From NCBI GenBank assembly GCA_023055425.1, contig JALGPY010000003.1, forward strand, positions 54,173,891 to 54,237,890: a stretch of 64,000 nt of DNA. The letters are read 5' to 3'. Under the pieces are notes generated by a model that did no database searches, was not told where the DNA came from, and saw only the letters and a program-made list of their open reading frames with translations. Made by a program: the position numbers and the translations under genes. Source of the DNA: Linanthus parryae (taxonomy: Eukaryota > Streptophyta > Magnoliopsida > Ericales > Polemoniaceae). Positions 46,260 through 58,464 of this stretch are shown here, in pieces (the stretch's first letter is position 1; each line of letters begins with the position of its first letter).

Positions 46260-46406
46260 AAAAAATAAGAGCTTAAATAACTTAAATTATCAAGGTAGCA
46301 GCGTCACCGAAGATCAAAGAGTCGCGCCGCCACCAAGGAAACTTCATGGAAAGAGAAGTCGAAGGAGGTTGTTCATGATGTTGACCAAGGCCATCAAGGA
46401 TGGAAG
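46260..46406 (+). pseudogene. Left piece of a Ty3 gag region, cut by an LTR insertion
   Basis: ATCAAAGAGTCGCGCCGCCAC and the following bases read like the start of the gag segment that continues at 48260. The bases before the insertion (ATCAAGGATGGAAG) resemble ATCAATGATGGAAG at 48303. The break has the duplication GGAAG on both sides of the inserted LTR (46402-46406 and 48260-48264). Confidence 0.4.
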
Positions 46407-48259
46407 TGAAGGGAAAATTTGACGAGATTTATCCCCGACCACGTGATTTATGCAGGGAATTAATCATAGGCATTCAAAAAATTGTTGTGGTAAGTTAGCT
46501 TGCGGAATAAAACTTACCACAGTCCATCCGGACTGGGACGACGTGAATCCCGAGACTTTGACTAGCCACTGAAAAAGCTCTGTTCTGAATTTGTGGACCT
46601 GTTCCATTGCGTCCGTCTCGTCGGGATACAGGATTTTCATATATGACTTGTCTTCATCCGAAATCTGTCGCTCCAGTTATGCTCCAAAAACCAAATTCAG
46701 ATCCTGCTGAAAACCAACTGCGGACCAGAAACTTTAACAGGAGATATCTAGAGTTCTATAACTCCGATCGACGCGCTATTTCTACTTGTATCTTTTTTTT
46801 TCCGAGATCTACAACTTTCGTGTTTTACCAAAAACGATCTGAGATCGTTATCTAGGCCTAAACACCCAAAAATCGAATCTGGTGTATCCGGAAGCCTTCC
46901 GACATATGATCCAAGCTCCGATTCAAGTTCAATGGTAATTCAAACATGAAAAGTTCATGGATGGCACAGCTGGGTTTTTCTATCTTGTGTGGAAAATATG
47001 TAAGATCAATCATCATCACTTAAGAACTATGGTGGACTATTTATAGAGACATATTACTAACACTAATATTAGGAATATCCATAATTGCACACAAGTCCCT
47101 TGTAAGAAAACTTTATGTAGCAAGTCCCTCCCTACAAACTTTAGTGTAGCTTGCAATTAAGTCCTAATCATATGGTTTATAGTAATACCCATCAACTATA
47201 AAATACCAAACATAATCTCAATTTACATTCCACACACTTAGATTAAAAAACACTTGTGAATCACATGATCACGCTTATGTTGGACTACGTCGGGGACCTC
47301 TGGAGAAAATAAATGAAACGGCTCCCAATAATATATTTGAACTCATAATTCAACCTGAATTAAATTCAAAACTAATTATTAATTATAGTTTACTCCACCA
47401 TAAAACTGTAATTGCACTCCGACATTTATTCTTATGTATGAGCTCCTGTTATTAATATCAGATAACTCCTCATGTTAAGATTACAGATACCCGTTAATGC
47501 TGATCTACTCTTACTGACAATTTCGATCTCATCAACATCTTATGTATTCCCTGATCTAAACCGCTCAACCCTTATTCGTCATGTTTACAAATAACCAGTT
47601 GGCCAGACTTGACATAACAAAACCTAGTAAGCTCCCAGGAGGGTACATCATTCTCATACGAGAGGTGGATTCCATGATTCGTTTACCTTTCACCAAATCA
47701 TAATAATCATTATCCAATATACTAGGATTGTTGACTCGCATTTGAATCTCACTCAATATATCAAAATAATACTTAATCAAGATTTGTGTCCACATAAATA
47801 ATCATAGATTAAGAGTTATAATATTACCAATAACAATGAAATATTATATTATCTCACTTCGGTCAGTCCGAGATAATTATATTTCATATGGCGGTCCTGT
47901 TCAACATACACAAAGTATGCTAGTGTAACAAGGTGAAACTATACCATTTCCTTGACCGAGATGTGTCACTATAATGTTACACTACAGTCGTTCTGATGAT
48001 TTATCCAAAATCATCTAGACTGTCAACCCTTACTTATATTCCATAAATAACTGACAATCAATCTCGCGCATGCCCGAACTCGTCTGCATGTCCGATTGTC
48101 TTAGGTATGGAACATTGGACTTTATAATGCATATGTATATGGCAAATAATAAATAGCATTTGCATACTCACGTGTTTGCTAAATTAAGATGCAAATAGTT
48201 ATCTATTAAGAATTATTCATTCAACCATAAATATGACTTTCTGAATACAATTCCCAACA
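46407..48259 (-). mobile_element. Solo LTR of a copia-type element
   Basis: On the minus strand it begins TGTTGGGAATTGTATTC, a common plant copia LTR start, and ends ...CCCTTCA. Its two ends are loosely inverted (TGTTGGGAA against TGAAGGGAA). It is flanked by GGAAG duplications. 1.85 kb with no primer site or coding sequence on either side, as expected after recombination between two LTRs. The right end is secure; the left end rests on the duplication, and TGTTGTGG at 46485 is an alternative. Confidence 0.65.
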
Positions 48260-48264
48260 GGAAG

Positions 48265-50206
48265 AAGCTTTGGTCGAACAACAACGATTACCAAAACCTA
48301 TCAATGATGGAAGAAGCTTTGGTAGAACAACAACGAATTCTTGCGAAAGAAGTCCCCACCTTGGCCCCTTTCGAGGTAGCGAGGCATAAGATAGGTGGGA
48401 TGATAGAAGCTTTCAAAAAACTCATGCAAGAATTGACGAAAATGTTCGTAAAACATTAATTAAAACATAACAGGGTGCATGAAGATGTTGCTTCAGTGCG
48501 AGCACTGATCGCATCCTTAAGGGAGGAACAAGAGGAGGTGAATACGCGGGAGACGGCTTCACATGATCGAGTAGCCGCATTGGAGGACTTTATTTAAAAG
48601 ACGAAGAATGAATTGAAAATATTTCAGAAAGCTATGGTCACTGGAAGGTCTTCTTCGATCACTTCAAAAGTAGCCCCGAGAATTGATGTCCCAAACCCAA
48701 GGCATATGGAGGAAAGAAGGAGCGCAGGATCTCGAGTCGTTCTTATGGAACATCGATAGTTATTGCCGCCACGTGAAGAGCAATGATGAAGGTACAAAGA
48801 TCACGACGCTCTACTTCAAAAATAGTGCGTTGCTATGGTAGATGAGAAAAGAAAAAGATAGGTATTTCGAGACTCACTACACGGGATGAGTTTGTTAAGG
48901 AAATCAAGTCGGTGTCCTATACCGAAAATGCCAAGTACCAAGCAAGGGATAAATTGAGATGGTGGAAACACACATGAAAGATCAAATATGTTGATCTGTA
49001 CACTAATATTTTGCTTGAAGTGTCGGGCAGATGGGAGAAGGACAAAGTTTTCCTATTTCATGAGTGGGCTTGAGCAATGGGCTAGAATCGAGCTCGAGCG
49101 ACGAAGGGTCCAAAAAATCAACTAAATAATCTCAATTGCGGAGTCCTTGGTTGATTACAAAAGGAGTCTGAGCCCCCAACAAGTAGCATGGTGGGGGAGA
49201 GGAAGAAAGAGGCCCGATGGACAATATAGCCATGCAAAAAAGTACGGGAGGTTAATCTCAATCTACGTGACTATGAGGCACCCGCACATGCGATCTTTGC
49301 AATAAAGTGGACCACTTTGCTTATTCTTGTTCGAGTAAGCAGCAACTTTACGCGATGATTGCAGAATTCGAGGCAAGGAATTAGCCAGGATTGGACGAAG
49401 AAGCTTATATAAGCTCGCTCAAACTCCTCATCACCATAAGCTCGGATTCGTAAAAACCAAGAAAGAAGACTCGATGACTTCTTCACGTGCTAGCCAAGGT
49501 GAATGGGGTGGACATAAGGCTTTTTGTGGACATGGGTGCCACACATAATTTCATCTTGATCGAGGAATCCAAAAGGTAGAACCTTAATGTGACATTAGAA
49601 AAGGGTAACATAAATGTGGTGAACTCGGCGGCACAAGAAATCACGGGGGTTGCACGAGGTGTGAAACTCGAACGTAGTGATGGGAAGGATAAACGAACTT
49701 CACAGTGGTGCCTATGGACGAGTTCTCCACGGTATTAGGTATGCAATTTGTTGATAAGGAGAGTGTTCTTATTTGATCTAATGCTATTTATCTAAGGGAT
49801 GGAGTGACAAGTTGATTGTGCCAGTAATGAGAGAATCCCCTCCAAAGAAGAAGTCATTGACGACCATACAATCTCCAAAGAAAGAAAAGCATGGCGAGTG
49901 GATGTGAGTAGCAAGCTCAAAAAGGATGGTTCGACGTAGGGACCAAAAAGCTACAGGGAAGGAGCTTAAGAGAGACGGTCAAGCCAAGAGTGGCTACAAG
50001 CTCAACGCTTTGAAGGTATGTCCAACCAAGGAGACATGTGCCACATTGCAAGGAAAGGAGGAAGAACGCCCTTACGAGTATGTTTGGGCCAAAGTAGGTG
50101 AGCGACAAGGGTTTCCACTTGTGAGATAGGAGTAGTTACCACAAGCCTTTGATGAAGAAGCCTACATACGATCGCATTTGACGTGTGGCGAGGACGTCGC
50201 TAAATT
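48265..50206 (+). pseudogene. Dead Ty3/gypsy gag-protease region, RT and integrase deleted
   Basis: Gag-like islands run from EEALVEQQRILAKE (48310) to the capsid end (FSYFMSGLEQWARIELERR, about 49050). A complete CCHC zinc knuckle lies at 49289-49330 (CDLCNKVDHFAYSC). Then follows the aspartic protease (VNGVDIRLFVDMGATHNFIL, about 49500-49560), whose catalytic DTG has become DMG. The sequence then jumps, with no reverse transcriptase or integrase, to the pre-LTR region. Several stops interrupt it. It shares its 3' end (GAGGACGYCGC, then AGGTGGGGGAGAA) with the chromodomain element at the left edge of the window. Confidence 0.8.
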
Positions 50207-50742
50207 AGGTGGGGGAGAATATTACGGCCTGACACTTGGAGGCCCAAAAAGGTTAAGTTGTGACATCAACGAACCAAGACGCAACCGGGGCGGCCCAACC
50301 CATGACCCATGTTTTGGATGGAAGTCGCTAGAAGCTTTTAGAAACATGTTGACCTTCTTGAAGGCTTGACTCTCTAGAAGAATCCAGAATAAGTGAGAAG
50401 CCCCAGATTCGATGTACCTAATTGGAAGATTCTAGATTATCATTAGCGGGATTAATGGAGGGGGATATTATTTCCACATTAATGTAACATGGATGTTATA
50501 TAAAAAGACGTGAGCTCGTTTCGATGAAATTATCTCAGCTAGCTATAAACACTTTGTACTCTCTTTATTTTCTCTTTGAAGATCTATAGCAATCAAAGAG
50601 CATTCTCCATCTTGTGTTCATGATTTTAGGCTAACTTAAACCAGGTTCAAGCGTCGCACGGGACTCAAAGAATACAACTCGTGAGATAAGGCATCCTTCT
50701 CCTGATAATCCATAGAGTTCCACGTCAAAACCAATTGGCGAT
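50207..50742 (+). mobile_element. Polypurine tract and 3' LTR of the dead Ty3 element
   Basis: AGGTGGGGGAGAA at 50207-50219 is identical to 313-325. The LTR then starts TATTACGGCC where TGT is expected, a G-to-A change in the first dinucleotide. A TATA box (TTATATAAAAAG) lies near 50496. The right end is placed near the hAT insertion at 50743 and is uncertain. Confidence 0.65.
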
Positions 50743-51515
50743 CAGGCCCAGCTCAACCTATAGGCAACTTAGGCAATTGCCTAAGGCCTCCCAAAATTTT
50801 AGGCCCCCAATTAGGAAGTAGTTATATATATATATATATTACATTACTATAATTTATATATAATTCACGGATAATTAGGAAAGGATGCAGGAGGGAAATT
50901 AGGAGAAAATATGGGTAATTTGTTATGTTGGGAGTTAGAGAAAATGAAGGAAATATTCTCTTTTATTTTACTTCTATGAAGAGGGATAACTTTTTTTGAG
51001 AGAGTGAATGAATACAAATATTACAGAATTGTGAAATCGGTTTATTTATTTATTTTGAGACTTGAAATTGGTGTGCAAAGGGTGCAAATGGGGGAGAGAT
51101 CTCAACCCTCAGAAATATCGAGCTTTGTTTTGTTATATATTAAATCAGATTTATTTTCTGTATAACCTAATAAAACTCTTATTTTTTTTTTTACAATTTG
51201 ATTCTTTCGTTTAAAGAAAATAGTGCATTTCTTCCTAAAAAATAAATAATGAAGAAAATAGTGCGTTCATTATATCCCAAATTCAACAGATTCATTGTAT
51301 GAATATTTTTATGTCACCTTTTACTGGGTAAAATTCAATTTTCAGAGTGTTATTATTGTTTTTCGTTTCTTCTATTCATCGAAATTGAATGTATAAACAG
51401 AGTAGTAATGAATTTTATAAAAGATTGAAGAAGAAAAAAATAAAATTGTTCATGTATGTGGAGGCCCGGTTTTATCGTTTTGCCTAAGGCCTCCAAAACT
51501 CTTGAGACGGCCCTG
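50743..51515. mobile_element. Non-autonomous hAT element, perfect 8-bp duplication
   Basis: Flanked by TTGGCGAT at 50735-50742 and 51516-51523. Termini CAGGCCCAGCTCAA and, reversed, CAGGGCCGTCTCAA; subterminal GCCTAAGGCCTCC occurs near both ends (TTGCCTAAGGCCTCCCAAAA and TTGCCTAAGGCCTCCAAAAC). 773 bp, AT-rich interior with a (TA)n run near 50825, no transposase. Confidence 0.9.
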
Positions 51516-51523
51516 TTGGCGAT

Positions 51524-52855
51524 GAGGGAAGTAGTCCATTATACTTATTAATTTTTTTTTTCTCTTCTTCTTGATGTGGGACTTATCAACACCATCTGAC
51601 ATAATATATCACTCCACCATAGTCTATTAGTGTCGAGTCCTAACTCTGGTACACAAGTAGTAAAATAATTAAATTGTTATCATTCTGGTTTATATATGTA
51701 TGTTAAATATAAACATGCGCTCTTGTCACAAATTACATCCATTCATCAAAATTGGTCATGAGTTGGGCTCTATTAGGTCAAATCAGACTAGAAATTTGAG
51801 AAGACAAAATCTAAGGGTAACCATATATGTTGAATACATGTATAATCTTTTCAAACTCTTGCACACCTATGTTTTAATATATTTTGGCCTTAGTATGAGA
51901 ATCAAATAGATATTATGCTCGAGTTCAACCAAAAGTAGATGAATATGAGAACATGACATAAATAATACAAGAATTTTTTCATAAATTATCTAAACCTCTA
52001 GTGGCAAAATGATATATTCCAAGCTCTTGCCTCTCTGTAAGATGGCAATATATACTCGGAATCGACATGTGGACAACAATAAGAACGGGCACAAATATCA
52101 TAGTGCTAGATCAGATGCCGCTTTTGTCGGTTTTTCTTATTTCGTCACAAGTTGACAAAATTAAATACATTTGCATAGATCCTGAAAATATCTTGTTTAA
52201 GTCATTAGAAGAAATGTAAACATGAGTAGTCTTATTCTCAAGTAATAACTACAAAGTTGTGATATTCTTGAAATTGTGGCATAAAAAGGACCACTGGAAA
52301 TATAACCCAAAATAGATATAATGGAAAGGCAAAAAATATAAATTTTAAGACAACTATAAACTTAAAGCGTTTCAGTGTCATATTATAGATAGAGAAGATA
52401 GTGCTAACAACTCACATCCACCGATTTTCACATAAATCTCTTGTAAGATAAAAAGAAGATCAAATTAAAAGAAGTAAGGAAAAGAAAAAGAAAAAGAAAA
52501 AGAAAAAGAAAGGACAAGAGCTTTGATAATTCTGTGTGGTCCTAGTCCTTAACTACACAACCACCATCACCAATCTTTAAGTACTCCAATGCAAAAGGGC
52601 ACCTGCAACTATTTATTTTGTACCAACAGACAAAGGAAACCCCAAAAACTATTTAAAGAAATTAGAACATGCTTGTGTTTGAGAGTTGACCTCCTGATAG
52701 TTGTGGCTCAGTAAAACTCAATAGTGGTTAGCCATAATCTTTTTCTAGAACTCAATAAACTAGAGCACCACCTTGCTTGGTCTTATTCTTCGGCCCTTAA
52801 CAACAACATTAATTAGTTGCAACCATAACAAGTGGGTTTCAATTGACTTTTAGTC
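51524..52855. other. Intergenic with an (AAAAG)n tract
   Basis: No gene recognised. (AAAAG)n-like repeat at about 52476-52512. The remainder is AT-rich. Confidence 0.4.
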
Positions 52856-53171
52856 AAAGACACTTTCACCCGGTTTGACACAAAAACAATTTCATCCATC
52901 TTTGTTTGGGTTATGACATTTTCAACCTTTCTATGTGGCGAATTTCGGGACACTCCACTCCCTAATTGTGACATAGTTAGTCTAGGGTGGTGATCCGTCA
53001 CTGATACTAGCTTTTGGTACAAATTTACCCTCTTTCAGAGCATATATCAAAAATCAAAAGGTGTAAGTCTTGAAGTTTGGCACATTACAGGGGTGTAAAT
53101 GTCATTTCCTAATTAGAGGGTGAATGTATCTCTGTGTCAAATCTGAAGGGGGTGAAAGTGTCTTTCACCCT
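52856..53171. mobile_element. MULE-like MITE with long imperfect inverted repeats
   Basis: Left AAAGACACTTTCACCCGG, then TTTGACACA; right, reversed, GAAAGACACTTTCACCCCC, then ATTTGACACAGAG. Flanks ATTGACTTTTAGTC (52842-52855) and ATTGACTTTTGGTC (53172-53185) look like a target duplication, unusually long at 14 bp with one mismatch; part of it may be element end. 316 bp. Confidence 0.7.
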
Positions 53172-53185
53172 ATTGACTTTTGGTC

Positions 53186-54723
53186 TCATGCGCACTCGCA
53201 CACATATCTCCTCCCTCATCTCCACTACCACCATGAAGTGCTATATAAATTTCCTGCTTTTTCTCTTATTTTCTTTATTTACTGTTTATGATTGTGTCAT
53301 TCTTTTTTATTTTAGGGTTTATGGGTTACAGACGGGGGACATAAAGTTGCCTCAAAGAAACCACATCTCCTCCACTTGCAAATAGCACTATAGTAATACT
53401 TGCACTCTTTCCCCACTATTCCTTCTTCACCTTAGTATAATTCAAATAAAGCTTTCCGTTATTTATCAAAAAAAAATAAATAAATAAAGCTTTCCGTTGG
53501 TCAATCTCCAACTCTGTATGACCCCTTTTGACTAGCAACCAAAACCCAACACTCTATGAAACAATAGTGATTTCATTTTAGAATGCATAGGATACCTTCT
53601 CAGGTATCTCTTGCATTGTATTTTATATTTCTTGGTATAACCTTACCTTCGTCACTTCTCTCCAGATCTCTATGAAATCGAGTAATCAAGTAGCTATGCA
53701 ACATGAAATGGTGTATTAGTATTTGATACGAAAATATTAATTGATTTTGTGAAAGAGAGACATTATTCAAATTGACGGTGAAACCATGCTGCTATTACAA
53801 ATTGATTCAAATGGTTTAGTTTTGTACCTTTTCCTTTACTTAATTAGTTTGTCTTGACCTTTTTATAAATAAATCTCTTAATTTTTTTGGTAATATGTTG
53901 GTTATATTTCAGGTGTATCTAGTGTAATAGCCAACATCTAAGACCTGTAGTTTTATGCCCAACCAACTCAGTTGCAATATGACGGATTAGATTTTGGTGA
54001 CGTTACTGTTATACTTGACAAATGTCCAAAGACTTTTGCATGCATGCCCAATCAACTCACCTACATCACGAAGAGTTAAATCATACTAATTAACCTTGCC
54101 CTAAGTAATTAAATTCACTTATACTGGACACCGGCACAAATAGGAGCATGAGTGATTGACATTTGACACCGTTGAAGATGCGCCTCCAAGATAGATTCTT
54201 TAAGCGACAAGGGAGAGTAATATTTAACTCATTCAATTATAATAACAAATTCAGAGTACACATTTAATTTTCCTATAAGAACAACAACTTAAGAAGTGTT
54301 GACAAAATAAATTGCATGTCTCTAGAGGAATCAATCAGATTAACGATGGTATCGAATCAGGACTGATTTACAGAAATAAAGACTCTCATGGAAAAGTTCT
54401 TTTTTTTGGTAAAAGAGAAGTTTTCTAAGTCTGAATAATGAAAAGAAAAAGAAAAGGGAAAGTGTGTCATAATTCAAATACCCAAAAAAGAAGTGGAAAC
54501 ATTTCGAATTTTACGATATTTCAAAATATTCGAAAAAGAACCCAAAAGAATCTATATCATTACAAAAAGGTCCTACGACAACTTCTTTTTTCTTCTCATC
54601 TGTACATACAATAACAATCTCGATTAAAAGTACCGAAATTACATATGTAACCCAAGGACCCAAGTGCCGTTTACCGTCACAAACACTGCCATCATTCGCC
54701 GTCAGCGTGACTCCTCCTAAGTC
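53186..54723. other. Intergenic and 3' flank of the F-box/MYND gene
   Basis: AT-rich. Repeated AATAAAGCTTTCCGTT at about 53445 and 53485 forms a short direct duplication. The last 200-300 bases are the probable 3' UTR of the gene on the minus strand. Confidence 0.4.
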
Positions 54724-56042
54724 CTAACTCTCAACCCCGTCGTCGCCGTCTTCAACATCCACGTCGCCGTCGTGGTCGCCGCCGTCGTCCACCCATCTCT
54801 CCAGCGGCGTACACTCCCCCTTGTGTCGCATCTTCCAGTCCAGCGCCTGACAAGCTCTTGAACAGTAATTCGCAGTCCCACAAACGGAACACCTCCGGAA
54901 CTCGTGGCTTCTCGTCTCCGGCCTTCCGCAGCCGACGTGAGAACACAGCCGGAGACCCGGACCCGGTTCCCCGCCTCGCTCCGCGAACCAATCCGACAAA
55001 AACCGGTTCGCCGGATGCACCTCCGGAGCCGGCACGTTGCAGCCGTAGTCGCTGAGTAACGGACACTCGATCCCGGAACGCTGGTTCGGTTCCGGACTCC
55101 ACGTCAGCCATTGCCCTGACGTCAGCACTGACGGAGACATGGAGAGTCCGGCGGCTAGCTCCCGTGCGTTGGCCGTCACCAGGAATCGTCGCCCTTGGCC
55201 GACGTTCATCCGTACGCCGTAGCCGTCCTGGAGACAGTGACCCAGCTCACGCAGCGCGTCGATGTGGCCGACGAAGGCGGCGCGTGCGGACAACGCGACC
55301 CCAGCTCGGAGATCCTTGTCGTTCTTCGTTCCGCCGCTGCCGTTGAACTGAATCACCGCCAGTGAGTAGAGCGACGGCGCGTGAGTGTTAATCGCCGCCT
55401 TCGCCATCAAGGAGGCACCGCTTTCCCGATTTTGCAGGCAGTAAAATCGAATCTGCAGAAATCATCAAAACCCAATAATGAGCATCAATCGAAAACTAAT
55501 TCAAACAGAGACTCAATTTAATTTAGCTCTGGAAATAGGAGTTATTACCATTCCGAGAGTGTAGCAAGCGTCGTCGTTTCCAGAATCAGCGCAGGTCTTC
55601 AGGAACCGGTGGGCAGATTCCGACCATTTGTTGGCTTTGACTGCAACAACTCCTCTAGAGACTCTCGATAGAACAGCTGAATTGAGCCCGATTAAATTCA
55701 TTCGTTTGCATCTGTTAAAACACCCAAAACAGAGATTAATTCGAAACCCATTTGAAACCCATCAACCAAATCCGGCGAGTTTCGAGGGAAAGATACATAC
55801 ACGCTGAGAACAGTTACGAAATCGGCAGGAGAAGAGGCGGTGGAGGCGACCAGCGAGAGGATATGAATAACCAAATCGTCCGGCAAGGAGTCGAAGTAGT
55901 CGGGGATTAGCGGCTTGGATCGCTTCCGAGAACGCCTCAACTCGCCGGGGAGGTCTCGGTTTCGCTTGAGTGCTCTGACGGAACACATGATCTCGGGAAG
56001 ACAAACGCCTCCGCCGGAAGAAGCTCTCCTCTCTCTTGCCAT
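54724..56042 (-). CDS. F-box protein with HCP/SEL1-like region and MYND zinc finger (At1g67340-like, 377 aa)
   Basis: Exons 56042-55801, 55711-55549 and 55452-54724. The first intron is in phase 2 (donor GTATGT, acceptor TAACAG) and the second in phase 0 (donor GTAATA, acceptor TGCAG). The N-terminus is basic (RRSRKRSK), followed by an F-box-like segment at residues about 49-85 (YFDSLPDDLVIHILSLVAST) that would bind SKP1 in an SCF ubiquitin ligase. A Sel1/tetratricopeptide-like helical region follows (SAHRFLKTCADSGNDDACYTLGM; LRELGHCLQDGYGV). The MYND finger is at about 310-355 (CSHVGCGRPE...RRCSVCG..NYCSRACQALDWKMRHKGEC), and the tail is very acidic (Asp/Glu/Gly). Length agrees with the Arabidopsis protein (about 379 aa). 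The coding sequence is GC-rich compared with its surroundings. The substrate is unknown. Confidence 0.93.
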
Positions 56043-57099
56043 TTTTCGAGTCTGGAGATGAAAACAGAGGGTGAATTTATATAAACAGAGAAGAAGTGGG
56101 GAGAAGAAGCCCTATGGAGTTTGGGTTAATTACCGTTGTAGCCTTGGGTTGTTGTTTGTTGCACTCTCAGATAGCGGTCAAACGGCGCTGACTAGATCCG
56201 TCGGTCGTCGTTGTCACAGTCTGTGGGAATTGTCCCGTTGTGTGTCCTTTGTCTTGCTTTATGCATAAGAGGTTGACGATTCGAAATATCAGGTTCAATT
56301 ACTTACACGACAATTATAAGCCGCTTTTAAAATTTTATTTTGGGTAGTAAATAACACACATGTAAATAAAATTTACAACCCTTCCAATTGAGAGCAAAAT
56401 CTCCCTTTTTTTGTTCATCATGTGCCATTTTAAACCTCCTAGTCAGATTATTTCGCTGGAAAATCACGAACCCGCTACCATTGGCAGTAAAAGCACGACA
56501 AAGGTTGGGCAGATGCCACTTTCACCAGCAGTAGCAATGACAAAATTGATTTTTCGGAAACAATTGTGGAAGAAATCCTTTATTTGTGACGGATATGTTT
56601 GAGAATTGAGCTGAATAAGGGATTCATAATGATGCACTCGCCCAACCAACCCGATGCATGAGATCCCGGGTTCAAACCCGGTTGAAGCCAAAACAATTAC
56701 TCAAAAAAAAAAAGATCGATGGACTTGCCCAACCAACTCAAGATGTTAGGGGTTGGGTTCTACAAATTTTAGCCCACACTGCGATTTGGTTTTTGAACAC
56801 GACCACCATTTGGGTTAGGTTTCATAATGTCGGCCTAATTCCTGACCAGCCGCCCGCCTCTTTATAGTATTTATGATTAAACATTAATACATATATACAC
56901 TTACCTAATATTAATGACATGCTATAATGTTATGTCAAGTGAATGTAGGAAATGTTAATGAAACATACTCAATATTGTGGTTAATTTGATTGAGTTTTTT
57001 TGGTTGCTACACGGGAAGGTATTATGTTTGTGCTTAAAGTAATTTTATGTATTCTTTTTAGGAAAAGTTATCATTCAGAGAGGACCAGTAAGGCCACTC
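56043..57099. other. Upstream region of the F-box gene and intergenic DNA with a SINE-like tail
   Basis: A minus-strand TTTATATAA (56077-56085) lies only about 35 bases before the ATG, so it implies a very short leader or is not the TATA box. At 56664-56680 GGGTTCAAACCCGG resembles a polymerase III B box and is followed by A11 at about 56702-56712, suggesting the 3' half of a SINE; no A box was found. No other gene. Confidence 0.4.
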
Positions 57100-58464
57100 T
57101 CATCGTTCTCTAATACATCAATAACCACTCTGGTGAATGTGTATAAAGGCTCAATTGAGAGAACAGTAAGGACCTTCTGGTAATAAATACGCCACTCCAT
57201 TGGAACGGCGTGCGACATGTATAAACTCCACGTCCTCAGAAGTCCTTGCAGAGATTAATGCACTTATCTGCTAGTGAAGCCAACTCCACACACATCAATC
57301 GACTCCAACATGGAATCGTACTCAAAGATGAATTTCAACATTTGCATCCTTTTCCAGTGACATACCCTTCTCGGTTCCTCTCAATTTCACCACGAGCACC
57401 ATGTGCTCAAACCGATCAGCCACAAAATTATGGCTGAATCTCGGTGAACGCAATCGGAACCCCCCAAATTCTGGTCAACAGAACATGCGATGTCGGAGTT
57501 GACCTGAACCCACCATCATGCGGTGCTTCCCAGCCCTTCTCGACTTCTCCGTTCCCTGTGAGACATCTCGGTGACTGAGCAAGTGAACTCTGATAAGTGA
57601 TACTTGGTATTTCCGATTGCGCCATCAATTATGTACTGAATTTAGTGAACCGACAGTCGTTCTTCTTATTCCACATATACCACACAGTAGTTGCCCACGT
57701 TTCCATGTTCTCTTTGGATGATTGGGGGAAATGTTTCCAATCCATTCTTGCGAATTCCGGGACTGTATTATGAGTCGATCGCCCAAGGATCTCCTTCCAT
57801 ATTTTCATAGCAGCTGGGCACCGTCTAAAGAAATGATCGCTTGTTTCCGGAGCTTGATTACACCCACAGTAGGAAATCAGCATTGGGATGCCTCTTTATC
57901 TAAGCTTCGTTGATACGGGGAGGGCATCATTCGGATCCTCCAAACTGGGTACACCTACTTGTTTCGAATTGACATTGAACAAATATTGTTAAACCAAGCT
58001 TTGTTTGGGCCTCTTGAGGATTCTTGACAATCTCCCACATTCTTGATCCGTAGCTTATAACCGGAGGAAGTTGTGTAAGACCAACACTGTGAGAAGCCTC
58101 ATTTGACGTTGTCCTGCCCGGGAGTCTCTTGCAGTGGAATGGACACTATGTCCTTCACATCTATCTCCCACAAATAGGTACGGAGTCTGTTCTCATTCAT
58201 GTTCCATCTTCAATACAATGAGAAACCTTTAAATTTGCAAAATCGGACTTGGTGTAATAACTGATGAGAAGTGTCCTCTTGGTATCCACCTGTCTTTGAA
58301 GATATGTATCTGATCCCACTCCCGATCTTCCATTCCAATCCCTTCTTAAGTAGATTTCGGCCGGCTAAAGCTCTCTGGAAAGCATAGGAAACCTGAGACT
58401 TTGGCTGAAAGTGAAGGAAATCACCGTTCTTAAAGTATATTTCGCGCAACAACCTGCTGAGCAA
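57100..58464 (-). pseudogene. Worn LINE remnant, minus strand (zf-RVT and RNase H)
   Basis: The minus strand gives LISYCGCNQAPETSDHFFRRCP (about 57883-57815), the zf-RVT motif C..C...H...C of plant LINEs, then IWKEILG and ATTVWYMWNKKND. Further on is an RNase H tail with FIHVARRSNGVAYLL near 57190. Upstream (58464-58210) a short frame with ALAGRNLLKKGLEWKIGSG fits the post-RT region. Heavily frameshifted and 5'-truncated. No target duplication identified. Confidence 0.7.

Noticed and set aside
54752..55111. 119-codon frame inside exon 3 of the F-box gene
   Set aside because: Shadow of the GC-rich coding exon in another frame; the MYND frame is clearly the real one.
56620..56712. Possible tRNA gene (GGGTTCAAACCC)
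   Set aside because: Only a B-box-like half is present, with no cloverleaf and no A box; listed only as SINE-like.
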